Origin: Alicyclobacillaceae bacterium
GTDB taxonomy: Bacteria > Bacillota > Bacilli > Kyrpidiales > Kyrpidiaceae
Length of the DNA stretch: 54,987 nucleotides
NCBI GenBank assembly: GCA_029961045.1
Contig: JASBVN010000025.1
Span: forward strand, 1-54,987
Reading direction: 5' to 3'
Part shown: piece by piece, positions 8,321-15,794 of the stretch
Position numbering within the stretch: position 1 is the stretch's first letter
Layout of the letters: each line of letters starts with the position of its first letter
The notes under the pieces: model-generated
What the model saw: the letters and a program-made list of their open reading frames with translations, nothing else
The model's database searches: none
What the model was told of the DNA's origin: nothing
Program-made: the position numbers and the translations under genes

Positions 8321-10201
8321 CTACGGCGCTTCAGGTAAGCTGGCGCGCCGGAGTTGCAGACTGTCGTGAATTTGTAGCGCCAATTGGATCTTAAAACGAT
8401 CCTGGCCGCGATCGAGATCGACGCCGCACAACTCCTCGATCTTCTTCAGTCGATACCGCAATCCCGTTTCGGACACGTACAAGGCCCCGGCCACTTTCCT
8501 CACGTTGCCGGTATATTCAAGGTAAGCGCGCAAAGTGGGGAGAAGTTCCCCCTGGTGCGTTCGGTCGTATTCCTCCAGACGCCCGAGGACCGATCGGTAG
8601 AACTTCACCAACTCCCCGTGATCGGCCGCTTTGATCAACAACAGCAACGTTTGAAACTGTTCGTAGGTGCCGAAGGGCGCCTCCGCCGACAGGCCGGTTC
8701 CCTGGACGTCTTCAATGAAGTCGGCAATTTTGAGGGCATCGTCGTAACTGCTCCCGATGTCCCTCACCGATTCCGCCCGGCGCCCGCAGCCGACCGAGAG
8801 CCGAACGGCCTTGAATTTTTTTACACAGGAGAGGGCGACCGACATCAAGAACTCATCCAATTCCCACTCCCGTTTCCGAATCCACGCTTCCGGCAAGAGA
8901 CCCACAATGTACCGGTTGCGGGTAAACGCTTCAAATCCGACAAATTTCTGCCGGATATATTCACACACCTCTTCCAACTCTTCCTGGGGTTCTACGCGAA
9001 TGGCGACCACCCTTCGCGGTTCTTCGGGATCGATGTCCAGCAGCCGCGCCCGGCGGATCAATGTCGGCTCGTCCAAGCGGCCGCTGAGAATATCCTCGAG
9101 AAAATCGGCAATTCGCCGCCGGGCATCTTGAACCATGAGCTGCTCGTAAAACATTTGCAAGGCACAGATGTTGACGGCCCGTTCCATCAAAATATGCTGT
9201 TCTTCGGAAACGGGCCGGTCGCCGACCAAACACAAGTGGCCAAGCAGCGTGTGACCGGCCCCAATGGCGAACACGTCAATAAACAGCCCTTCGCACTCCC
9301 AGTGGTCGTGCTGTTCTCCGCGGGACGCCGCCTGACTCCACACCGGTCCTTTGAAACGGGTTTTCCAACAGCGATAAGCGTCGCGGTGAACCGGGTCCGT
9401 CACCGCTTCCGCCAACAGGCGCCCTTTTCGATTTTCCACGAGGACGCTGCGCTGCACCACGTCGCGAACCACTTGAACGATTTGAGATAAATTTTTGCCG
9501 TCAAACACCAAGTGACTGAGCCGTTTATGAAGTTCCATCGACTCCATCAACGTCTCGTTCAAGTGGGTGATGCGTTGATAGGCCATATCCAGCTCCGTCG
9601 CAAGCGACTCCGTCTCGTAGTAACGCGCCAGCTGGCGTTCCGCCTCGTTGCACCGGTCCAACGTTTTGGCCACGTACACGCACCGGGGATCTCCCTTTCC
9701 CCGGCATTCCAGCTCGTAAGCCAGGACCGTGCGGCCAAATACTTCGGACAAATAGCCGCTGGCATACCCCACCAGCGTCCAACAGACCGGCTCTTCACTA
9801 CAGCCGAAATGGAACAGATGTTCCTCCGCCTCGTAGGAATGGCGCCATTCTCCCGTAAACAACATCGACCGGTTTTCCCAATCCACTTTCAACTCCCACG
9901 GCTCGACGGTGACGATCCCTTCCAAGGTGTGCAAGGTCGGACCGGCCAGCAATAGTTCCTCTTCGGAATCCCAGTTGAACATCGAACGGATCGCCTGGGC
10001 GTCGCCTTGCCCGCAAGCCCAACCGTACCGCATTAAGAAACCCTTGGCCCGTTCCATGCTGAGGGTCGCCACCAAATCCCGGCGCAGAATCCCGAGTGCC
10101 GACGCGGAAATCAAGGTCATGCGCTTTCCGTTAAACGTGATGAGGCCCGTCCGCGGATTGATATCGATCAGCCGATCAAACAGCATGTGCCGGGCTTTCA
10201 C
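8321..10201 (-). CDS. Aromatic-responsive regulator: XylR_N + V4R sensor with PucR-type HTH
   Basis: A protein of about 626 residues. The first 200 or so resemble the XylR/DmpR/PoxR sensor: a XylR_N-like segment with MRYGWACGQGDAQAI and then a V4R part with SEVFGRTVLAYELECRGKGDPRC. In those proteins this module binds phenols or toluenes and controls a sigma-54 AAA+ domain. Here no Walker A, GAFTGA or Fis HTH is present. A CdaR-like middle region leads instead to a PucR C-terminal helix-turn-helix (LRAYLEYTGNVRKVAGALYV, then TGLRYRLKKIEELCGVDL). The protein probably senses the substrate and activates the operon from a sigma-A promoter (inference). The GTG at 10201 is preferred, with GGAAGG 6 bases ahead; a longer reading overlaps the hydrolase gene. 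Confidence 0.82.
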   Translation of the reverse strand: MKARHMLFDRLIDINPRTGLITFNGKRMTLISASALGILRRDLVATLSMERAKGFLMRYGWACGQGDAQAIRSMFNWDSEEELLLAGPTLHTLEGIVTVEPWELKVDWENRSMLFTGEWRHSYEAEEHLFHFGCSEEPVCWTLVGYASGYLSEVFGRTVLAYELECRGKGDPRCVYVAKTLDRCNEAERQLARYYETESLATELDMAYQRITHLNETLMESMELHKRLSHLVFDGKNLSQIVQVVRDVVQRSVLVENRKGRLLAEAVTDPVHRDAYRCWKTRFKGPVWSQAASRGEQHDHWECEGLFIDVFAIGAGHTLLGHLCLVGDRPVSEEQHILMERAVNICALQMFYEQLMVQDARRRIADFLEDILSGRLDEPTLIRRARLLDIDPEEPRRVVAIRVEPQEELEEVCEYIRQKFVGFEAFTRNRYIVGLLPEAWIRKREWELDEFLMSVALSCVKKFKAVRLSVGCGRRAESVRDIGSSYDDALKIADFIEDVQGTGLSAEAPFGTYEQFQTLLLLIKAADHGELVKFYRSVLGRLEEYDRTHQGELLPTLRAYLEYTGNVRKVAGALYVSETGLRYRLKKIEELCGVDLDRGQDRFKIQLALQIHDSLQLRRASLPEAP

Positions 10202-10250
10202 CGCGCACCTTCCCTTCTCGAGTGACCGGGGCGGCCGTCCCCTCCGTGTC

Positions 10251-11099
10251 CTACCCTTCCACCGGGGACACCCGCCCGAGGAAATCTTCCACCAGCCGGC
10301 AGAACTCCTCCCGGCGTTCGATCTGCGTCCAGTGCCCGCAACGGCCGAACACGTGGAGTTCCGCATGGGGCAGCAGGTGAAACAGCCGGTAGGAGTTCTC
10401 CACCGGAATCACGCGATCCTCCCGCCCGTGAATCACCAGCGCAGGGCGGTCAATCCTGCGAATGTCGTCATCCGGGGTCACCATGGCATCCACATGCCGT
10501 TGCCGAGGTTCCGGAAACATTTGTTCATACGCCGCTCGCGCTTCCGGTTCGAGACTGGCTTCATACCGCATCTTGGCCAGTTCGGGGGTCAACAGGTCTT
10601 TGTTAAACGAAAAGATGTCCAAAAGCCGCTCCATTTCTTCGATCCCCCGCGCCCGGTATCCCCACACGGCCTCCAGGCCCTCGGTGATGCGGAACGGGAC
10701 GCCGACGGCGCCCATGAGCACCAGTCCCCGAACATAAGAGGGATGCGCGGCCGCCAAACGCAACGCGACCGCTCCCCCCATGGAATTGCCGACCACGTGA
10801 GCCGGCTTGGCCCCGACCGCATCGATAAAATCTTTGACATGTCCCACCCATGTTTCCAAACTGTACCGAATGCCCGGCGGGCGCTTGGTCTGGCCGAACC
10901 CGACGACATCCAGCGCGTAGACCCGAAACCGGCCGGCCAACCGGGGAAGGACCCTCCCCCAGTTGGCCCAAGCCGAAACTCCCGGGCCCGATCCGTGGAT
11001 CAAGACGACGGCCGGCCCCTCCCCCTGGACGTGGTAATGGGTCAAAATCCCGCCGGCCTCCACGTACCGGCCCTCTTCGACCGCCCTGTTCCCTTCCAC
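10251..11099 (-). CDS. dmpD: 2-hydroxymuconic semialdehyde hydrolase
   Basis: An alpha/beta-hydrolase of 282 residues. The oxyanion region is HGSGPGVSAWANW, the nucleophile elbow GNSMGG, the acid Asp is in HGREDRVIP and the base His in GHWTQIE. HGSGPGVSAWANW is characteristic of meta-cleavage product hydrolases (DmpD/XylF/TodF). It hydrolyses the ring-fission product to 2-hydroxypenta-2,4-dienoate and formate, or a carboxylate for substituted substrates. The start is a GTG at 11099 behind GGAGGAAAGG. With the dehydrogenase at 5768-7204, the operon encodes both branches of the pathway. Confidence 0.88.
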   Translation of the reverse strand: MEGNRAVEEGRYVEAGGILTHYHVQGEGPAVVLIHGSGPGVSAWANWGRVLPRLAGRFRVYALDVVGFGQTKRPPGIRYSLETWVGHVKDFIDAVGAKPAHVVGNSMGGAVALRLAAAHPSYVRGLVLMGAVGVPFRITEGLEAVWGYRARGIEEMERLLDIFSFNKDLLTPELAKMRYEASLEPEARAAYEQMFPEPRQRHVDAMVTPDDDIRRIDRPALVIHGREDRVIPVENSYRLFHLLPHAELHVFGRCGHWTQIERREEFCRLVEDFLGRVSPVEG

Positions 11100-11113
11100 C
11101 GGCCTTTCCTCCT

Positions 11114-11359
11114 TCAAGCGGCATGGATATCCAGCGGGTCTCCGTCGCGAACCCCGTTCTCGCCCAGCGTTCGCTCCAGATCCACCTCGCGGGAACCGGC
11201 GGGATGAACCCGGACTAACCGGTACCGCCGGTCGCCCGGCAGCCCCCACATGCCGATCACGGTATCCAACAATTGTTTTCCGGTCATGTCGGGCTGCGCC
11301 CGCACCCCCTGATGACATAAAAACCGGTCGTCAAAGGTCACCCTCACCCACACAAACAC
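11114..11359 (-). CDS. dmpO: Phenol hydroxylase P4-like small subunit (short form)
   Basis: The 81-residue product occupies the P4 position, right after the P3 gene. Residues FLCHQGVRAQPDMTGKQLLD and the ending LGENGVRDGDPLDIHAA resemble the central and C-terminal parts of DmpO (LLFCAPFALLVQPGMTF and LKEQGIDHKSMLTV as I recall them). The N-terminal 25 or so residues and some loops of the usual 115-120 are missing. P4 is the gamma subunit of the oxygenase and helps iron loading. The start is a GTG behind GGGAGGGG with 8 bases between. Alignment is by eye at low identity, so position in the operon carries much of the weight. Confidence 0.68.
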   Translation of the reverse strand: MFVWVRVTFDDRFLCHQGVRAQPDMTGKQLLDTVIGMWGLPGDRRYRLVRVHPAGSREVDLERTLGENGVRDGDPLDIHAA

Positions 11360-11374
11360 GCCGATCGCCCCTCC

Positions 11375-12883
11375 CTAGACCACCTGAAACGTTTTATCCA
11401 GCCCCAACTCCTCCCGGTACCGAATCCAGCGATGGTAATCCCGGGAGCTGTAATGTTCGTTGGCCTCTTCGGGAGTAAAGCCGAAGTATTCAAACATGTC
11501 TTCCAACGTTGGCCCGAACTCCCCGGACAGATAAGATTCGGCCGGCCACCACCACTGGATGTATTTTTCCGGCTCCTCCAGGAAAATATCCCGGCACCCG
11601 GGGGAACAAAACATGTGGGTCTTCCCGTTGTACTCCACATACTGGGTCCACATCTGTTCCGGGCGGTCCGGATTGGGAAATTCGCACGGAATCTGACATA
11701 CCGCGCAGACCGCCGGCAATCCCGGAGCCGCGACGGCCATGACGTGGTCGTCCATCTTGCGGAAAAACGGCGCGTAGTAACGTTCGAAGGTGTTCGGATA
11801 CTCCCGGGACAGCCACTCGTAATCATCCGGTTGCAGGCGGAATCCACGGAAATAATTGGCGTGTTTGTAATGATCGAGAATGCGCATCGTCGCGTGAGAA
11901 TAGTGTTCTTTCTCTTTGATGGTGTCTTCGAAATTCCGCGGCGGCCGGATCCCGTATTTGAACAAGTCTTTGAACAGGCCGTTGAGCACTTGATCTTCGA
12001 CGTACATTTCAAAGGCCCTTTTCCACGAGATCGCCCTCACCCGCGGGTAGTAATCCACCAGGGTGGCGATCACCGAGAAAATCCGGTAACACCGCCAGTA
12101 CCATTTGTCGAGCCAGCGCTGGACGATCGGAATGTTCCGGTCGTCTTCTTCCAGCAGCATTTTGAGCGCCGCCATCCCCAGGGCCATGTGGCGGGCCTCA
12201 TCCGATTGGACGCTCTTGCCCACCGAAGCAAAATGCTCGTCGCCGACAGCCGCCGCCGATGCGGCAAAAGGCAAGAACAGAATATTGGTGAAGACATATT
12301 CAAAAGAGAACGAAATTGCAATCAATGCTTCAAAGGGTCCTGCGGTCAATGCGTCGTCGAAGAAAGATTTCGGCACGGTGTTAAACCACAAATTTTCATT
12401 GGTTTTTGCGTAGGCGTGAAGCCCGTCGTAATACTTACTCATGTGGGCATAATGCTTGATCTCGATTTGGGCATGGCGCAGCTCGTCCAACGCCTGATTG
12501 AAGGTTGCAAAGCGAATCGCTTCAATCGGGATATTCCGGCCGATATAGGCCATCAACCGGTGAGCCGAATATTCCGCGGGTTGAATCGCCACCGCGAAAG
12601 CCTTGACCCCTTCAAACCAGCGGCTGTCGACGATGCGGGCGTGCCCGTGATTCGCTTCGAAGGCACTGCGAATCGCATGATGAAGATGTTCCTTTTCTGC
12701 CTGAATTTTAACATACTGGTTAAAGGTCATGCGAAACGGATCTTCCCACCGCTTGGGATCTTTGATCCGGATGCCCTCCGCTTCCACCAGCGGATAAATT
12801 TTTTTGAAATCCACGTCCTTGGGATCCCACATCAAGTCCCGCGTCAACGCTTTATAACGGGTTCCGGCCGTGAGTTTCGCCAC
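11375..12883 (-). CDS. dmpN: Phenol hydroxylase P3, diiron oxygenase alpha subunit
   Basis: A 502-residue catalytic subunit. The six carboxylate/histidine ligands of bacterial multicomponent monooxygenases can be placed: E104 (QPAEYSA), E134 and H137 (LDELRH), E195 (FSFEY), E229 and H232 (SDEARH). Their spacing matches methane monooxygenase. A C-terminal cysteine-rich segment (CAVCQIPC, later FCSPGC) corresponds to the zinc site of phenol hydroxylases. The enzyme hydroxylates phenol to catechol, and perhaps toluene or benzene as well. It works with beta (13232-14344), P4 (11114-11359), effector P2 and reductase P5. Confidence 0.95.
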   Translation of the reverse strand: MAKLTAGTRYKALTRDLMWDPKDVDFKKIYPLVEAEGIRIKDPKRWEDPFRMTFNQYVKIQAEKEHLHHAIRSAFEANHGHARIVDSRWFEGVKAFAVAIQPAEYSAHRLMAYIGRNIPIEAIRFATFNQALDELRHAQIEIKHYAHMSKYYDGLHAYAKTNENLWFNTVPKSFFDDALTAGPFEALIAISFSFEYVFTNILFLPFAASAAAVGDEHFASVGKSVQSDEARHMALGMAALKMLLEEDDRNIPIVQRWLDKWYWRCYRIFSVIATLVDYYPRVRAISWKRAFEMYVEDQVLNGLFKDLFKYGIRPPRNFEDTIKEKEHYSHATMRILDHYKHANYFRGFRLQPDDYEWLSREYPNTFERYYAPFFRKMDDHVMAVAAPGLPAVCAVCQIPCEFPNPDRPEQMWTQYVEYNGKTHMFCSPGCRDIFLEEPEKYIQWWWPAESYLSGEFGPTLEDMFEYFGFTPEEANEHYSSRDYHRWIRYREELGLDKTFQVV

Positions 12884-12916
12884 GTCCGCTCCTCCTTCCT
12901 TATTTTTCCTCGCCGT

Positions 12917-13216
12917 TTAGGACTCCCGGTTCCAACGGATCACCAGATGATCTTCGTCCCATTCGTCGATAAATCCAAAATACGACGACATGAACACATG
13001 CAGTTCATCCATCGTCCATTCACGCCCCAAGTACTCTTCGACCTTCTCCCGCCTCAACAGCAACTTCCAGGGCGATTTCACCTTCACGTAGATGTTGAAA
13101 TCGACCAGTTCCACTTCCGGATTGTCGGCCCGAATCGCCTCGATGATCGCTTCCACCACCGGTCCGCCGTTTTTGTCCAGATCCATGCCGACATATTGCC
13201 CTTGATCGACCGTCAT
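12917..13216 (-). CDS. dmpM: Phenol hydroxylase P2, effector protein
   Basis: The 99-residue protein matches the MmoB/DmpM family of cofactor-less coupling proteins: VGMDLDKNGGPVVEAIIEAI, then VELVDFNIYVKVKSPWKLLL. It binds the oxygenase and tunes oxygen activation. The C-terminal tail (ELHVFMSSYFGFIDEWDED) is typical. It lies between the beta and alpha subunit genes, as in dmpKLMNOP. Confidence 0.92.
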   Translation of the reverse strand: MTVDQGQYVGMDLDKNGGPVVEAIIEAIRADNPEVELVDFNIYVKVKSPWKLLLRREKVEEYLGREWTMDELHVFMSSYFGFIDEWDEDHLVIRWNRES

Positions 13217-13231
13217 GCTCCGTGCCCCCTA

Positions 13232-14344
13232 TCAGGATGTGAGCTGGAAAAGAATTCCCATGCCTTGCAACCGCGGATACACCACGCGTTGAAGGGTCCG
13301 CTCGACCGATTGTTCGACGGAGAATGCGATGCCATGGCGATCGAAAACCGGTTGCAGCGACACGACCGCCTCGACGGCCGGCGGAAGCCAGCGGTGGACC
13401 CATTCTTCCAGAATTTCTCGATTGGTCTTTTCCTCTTCCGGCGTCGTGCGCGGGTCGGTCAACGTCTTGCCCCACCGGTAATCCCCCGGCCAACGCTCAT
13501 ACCCGAGGGCCTTGAGGTACTCCCAGCGGCTCAGGGTGGGATCGCCGGCCACCATTTTGAACAAGGCTTCGGTCCACTGCTCTTGCCAGGCGACCTGCTC
13601 CGCGCAAATCAGCGCCATCTCGGGAATGACGACATCGCCGTAGCCCAGGGCCACCTGGTTCAGTTCCTCATACAGCACGCGATCGATCAGCGGTTCGATC
13701 GCCACGTGCAGGGCTACCAACACCTCCGCCCAGTCCTCGGTGGTCAGCACGTGCTCCATGTACCGCCGCAGCTTGGCGTAAGCGCCGTCGTTCACCCACA
13801 GATCCTTGCCCCGTTGCAACACGGCCAGACCTTCGTCGCCGACCACCTCCAACGCCCACGTGCTCAACCACTGGGCGCGCCCTTGTTTGTCGAAAGCGGT
13901 GTACGTCGCCGCTTGCTCAATGGGACAGCCCATCGCGTAGCGCACGACGTGTTGCAATTGCACGGCTCCGGCGTACTCGTAGTGGCGGAGAGGGGTGTAG
14001 AAATCCATGCTGAAATTCTTCCAGACTTCCGCTACCCGTCCATACAGCCCCAATTTATGCGCCCGGTCAAAGATGCCTTCCACCTCTTCGGCCATCCGCT
14101 TGCGGCTCATGGTGTAAGTCTCGTACCACAGGCGCTTGGGATCCCGGAAGGCGTCCCAATCTTTGACCCGGATTCTCGTATAGCGCGGATCGTAAATGTC
14201 GTAATCCGTTTTGTAGTACTTGTGCCGATAGTGACCGTGGAGATAAGGCTGTTCGCGCACGGTGACCTCTTCATATTCATTCTTGGTCGGCCAATCCCAC
14301 GGCTGTTGGCGCACCGGCTCCAGGGTTTTGGGTTGAAAGGCCAT
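13232..14344 (-). CDS. dmpL: Phenol hydroxylase P1, oxygenase beta subunit
   Basis: A protein of 370 residues with the fold of the non-catalytic monooxygenase beta subunit. Recognisable blocks are VKDWDAFRDPKRLWYETYT near residue 60, FYTPLRHYEYAGAVQLQHVV and AICAEQ/QWTEALFK-type helices in the middle. No complete diiron ligand set is present, as expected of P1. GGGAGG precedes the ATG. No P0 (DmpK) gene is present before it; a ferredoxin gene is there instead. Confidence 0.92.
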   Translation of the reverse strand: MAFQPKTLEPVRQQPWDWPTKNEYEEVTVREQPYLHGHYRHKYYKTDYDIYDPRYTRIRVKDWDAFRDPKRLWYETYTMSRKRMAEEVEGIFDRAHKLGLYGRVAEVWKNFSMDFYTPLRHYEYAGAVQLQHVVRYAMGCPIEQAATYTAFDKQGRAQWLSTWALEVVGDEGLAVLQRGKDLWVNDGAYAKLRRYMEHVLTTEDWAEVLVALHVAIEPLIDRVLYEELNQVALGYGDVVIPEMALICAEQVAWQEQWTEALFKMVAGDPTLSRWEYLKALGYERWPGDYRWGKTLTDPRTTPEEEKTNREILEEWVHRWLPPAVEAVVSLQPVFDRHGIAFSVEQSVERTLQRVVYPRLQGMGILFQLTS

Positions 14345-14359
14345 GCGCTACCTCCCCTT

Positions 14360-14650
14360 CTACGATTCTGTCGTCACGCGAATTTTTAAATCGGATTTCG
14401 GAATCGTTTTACACGCAAGGACATACCCCTGTTCGCGTTCGGCCGGCGGCAAGATCGCCACCGACGACTTGCCGAGGTCATACGCCCCGTCGAGGACCTG
14501 CACTTTGCACATCCCGCATCCTCCGCCCCGGCATCCGCGCTTGATGCTGCGGACTTGCTGGGCGACGGCCGCGGCCAATAGATCTTGGTGGGTGCCGCAG
14601 ACAAACTCCGTTTCATCTTCTGTGACCCGTACCCGGTACTGATCCGCCAC
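14360..14650 (-). CDS. dmpQ: Plant-type [2Fe-2S] ferredoxin, XylT/DmpQ-like
   Basis: A 96-residue protein with the cysteine pattern C-x4-C-x2-C in GCRGGGCGMCKVQV and the fourth Cys in LACKTIP. XylT-type ferredoxins re-reduce the iron of catechol 2,3-dioxygenase after it is oxidatively inactivated by poor substrates. Its place directly after the dioxygenase gene supports that role. The start is a GTG behind GAAAGGAG. Confidence 0.88.
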   Translation of the reverse strand: MADQYRVRVTEDETEFVCGTHQDLLAAAVAQQVRSIKRGCRGGGCGMCKVQVLDGAYDLGKSSVAILPPAEREQGYVLACKTIPKSDLKIRVTTES

Positions 14651-14669
14651 CGCCCACCGCTCCTTTCGA

Positions 14670-15578
14670 TCAGGTCAGCGCCGTCGTAAACCGCTCGTTC
14701 AGCTCGCGCATATGATAAAAAATTCCTCTCCCCAACTGGTCTTCCGTCCAGGTCACCGGGGTGAAATCTTCGTGGGGAATGTAGCCGCCGCTGAACACCT
14801 CATTGCGATTCCCCGAAGGATCGAAGAAGTAGATCGTCGTGCCCCGGGTAATGCCGTGCCGGGTCGGCGGCACATCAAAGGCCACATTGTTTTTCGCCAA
14901 ACAATCGGCCGCGCGCAAAATGTCGTTCCAACTCCCGAGATTGAAAGCAAAGTGGTGCAGTTTGCCGTTCGGGCCTTTGATGATCGCAATGTCGTGGGGG
15001 GTGTTGGTCCGGAAGAGCCAAACCGCCAACAATTGTTCTCCGTCCACCGTCACTACCCGTTCGCTCATGTGAAAGTCGAACACTTTCATCAGCAAATCCG
15101 TGGCCGCCTGCACATCTTCCCCGGTGATGAGAAGGTGATCCAAGAGCGGAGGGGCAATACCTTTTAAATTTTCTGGATACGGATCCGGATTCAACTTCAA
15201 TCCGTTTCCAACCCGCTCGATGTCATGATACAGTTCCACCAGGTGGCCCGTCGGAAGCTCGAAACGGATCGCTTGTCCCTCTGCAATCCGCGTGCCCTTG
15301 GATACCCGGTTCACCCGAACTCCGTATTGCTCCAGCGCCTTTTCATATTCATCCAATTCCCGTTCAAACCGCACTTTAAAAGCCATGTGCACGAGTCCCG
15401 GATGGTCCGCCTCCGTGATGATCAAGCTGTGGTGATCCTCTTCATCCCACGCTTTGAAATACGCCCGTCCGTTCTCCCTGGCCGTGAGCTGCAGGCCGAT
15501 GACGTTGGAGTAGTAATCGATGCTTTTCTCCAAGTCGAGTACCCGAACTTCTACTCTTCCGAGTCGCATGATACCCAT
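14670..15578 (-). CDS. dmpB: Catechol 2,3-dioxygenase
   Basis: The 302-residue type I extradiol dioxygenase has two vicinal-oxygen-chelate domains. Fe(II) ligands H148 (LLDHLLI), H209 (KLHHFAFN) and E260 (GNRNEVF) keep the 61- and 51-residue spacing of XylE. The His in PTRHGITRG near 241 is the expected catalytic residue. It opens catechol next to the diol to give 2-hydroxymuconic semialdehyde. It is the first gene of the long minus-strand operon. GAAAGGAG precedes the ATG by 11 bases. Confidence 0.95.
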   Translation of the reverse strand: MGIMRLGRVEVRVLDLEKSIDYYSNVIGLQLTARENGRAYFKAWDEEDHHSLIITEADHPGLVHMAFKVRFERELDEYEKALEQYGVRVNRVSKGTRIAEGQAIRFELPTGHLVELYHDIERVGNGLKLNPDPYPENLKGIAPPLLDHLLITGEDVQAATDLLMKVFDFHMSERVVTVDGEQLLAVWLFRTNTPHDIAIIKGPNGKLHHFAFNLGSWNDILRAADCLAKNNVAFDVPPTRHGITRGTTIYFFDPSGNRNEVFSGGYIPHEDFTPVTWTEDQLGRGIFYHMRELNERFTTALT

Positions 15579-15636
15579 TTTTCTGAAATTCTCCTTTCAT
15601 CCAGATTTGTGCAAACTTTGTCCGTTTGCAACATTC

Positions 15637-15665
15637 ATTTTAAAGATGCTGTTAACTGAAAGTAA
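15637..15665 (-). promoter_or_regulatory. Possible sigma-A promoter of the aromatic operon
   Basis: On the minus strand, TTACTT (15660-15665) and TAAAAT (15637-15642) are 17 bases apart, about 60 bases before the dioxygenase start. The -10 is good and the -35 is poor, as expected for an activated promoter. No TGGCAC-N5-TTGC element was found here. Confidence 0.4.
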
Positions 15666-15675
15666 GAGCGGATAT

Positions 15676-15703
15676 CGACGAATGTCTTCTCGGAAATTCG
15701 TCG
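15676..15703. promoter_or_regulatory. Inverted repeat, possible activator site
   Basis: CGACGAAT (15676-15683) and ATTCGTCG (15696-15703) form a perfect 8-bp inverted repeat with a 12-base spacer. It is centred about 60 bases upstream of the transcription start expected from the promoter at 15637-15665, a normal activator position. On the plus strand a T-run follows, so it could instead act as a terminator, but no plus-strand gene lies upstream. Binding by the PucR-type regulator is inferred. Confidence 0.4.
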
Positions 15704-15753
15704 TTTTTCTCTATTCCGAAACGATTGGGAACCGCTGCGGCGGCGCGCCCGGC

Positions 15754-15792
15754 CAAAAAAAAGCAGGCGGTTGCACCCGGCGACCACCGCGC
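15754..15792 (-). terminator. Possible terminator after spoVR
   Basis: Read on the minus strand, a GC-rich region able to form a GCGGT/ACCGC hairpin is followed by a run of eight T's (A's at about 15755-15762). It lies just after the spoVR stop and would separate that operon from the aromatic operon downstream. Confidence 0.5.
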
Positions 15793-15794
15793 TT

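Noticed and set aside
10202-10366. Longer start for the XylR_N-PucR regulator
   Set aside because: The extra residues overlap the hydrolase gene out of frame and look random. The GTG at 10201 has a proper ribosome binding site.
11500-11650. Cys-rich C-terminal segment of the P3 subunit as a novel fusion domain
   Set aside because: Phenol hydroxylase alpha subunits are known to carry a structural zinc site there, so this is expected.
12780-12883. Sigma-54 promoter or extra gene starts inside the hydroxylase cluster
   Set aside because: No TGGCAC-N5-TTGC element was found, and gaps between the hydroxylase genes are too short.
11432-14389. Open frame of 985 codons on the plus strand opposite the phenol hydroxylase genes
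   Set aside because: It is antisense to four well-identified genes, has no ribosome binding site and its product has only low-complexity, His/Pro/Arg-rich sequence. Long antisense frames are expected in GC-rich coding DNA.
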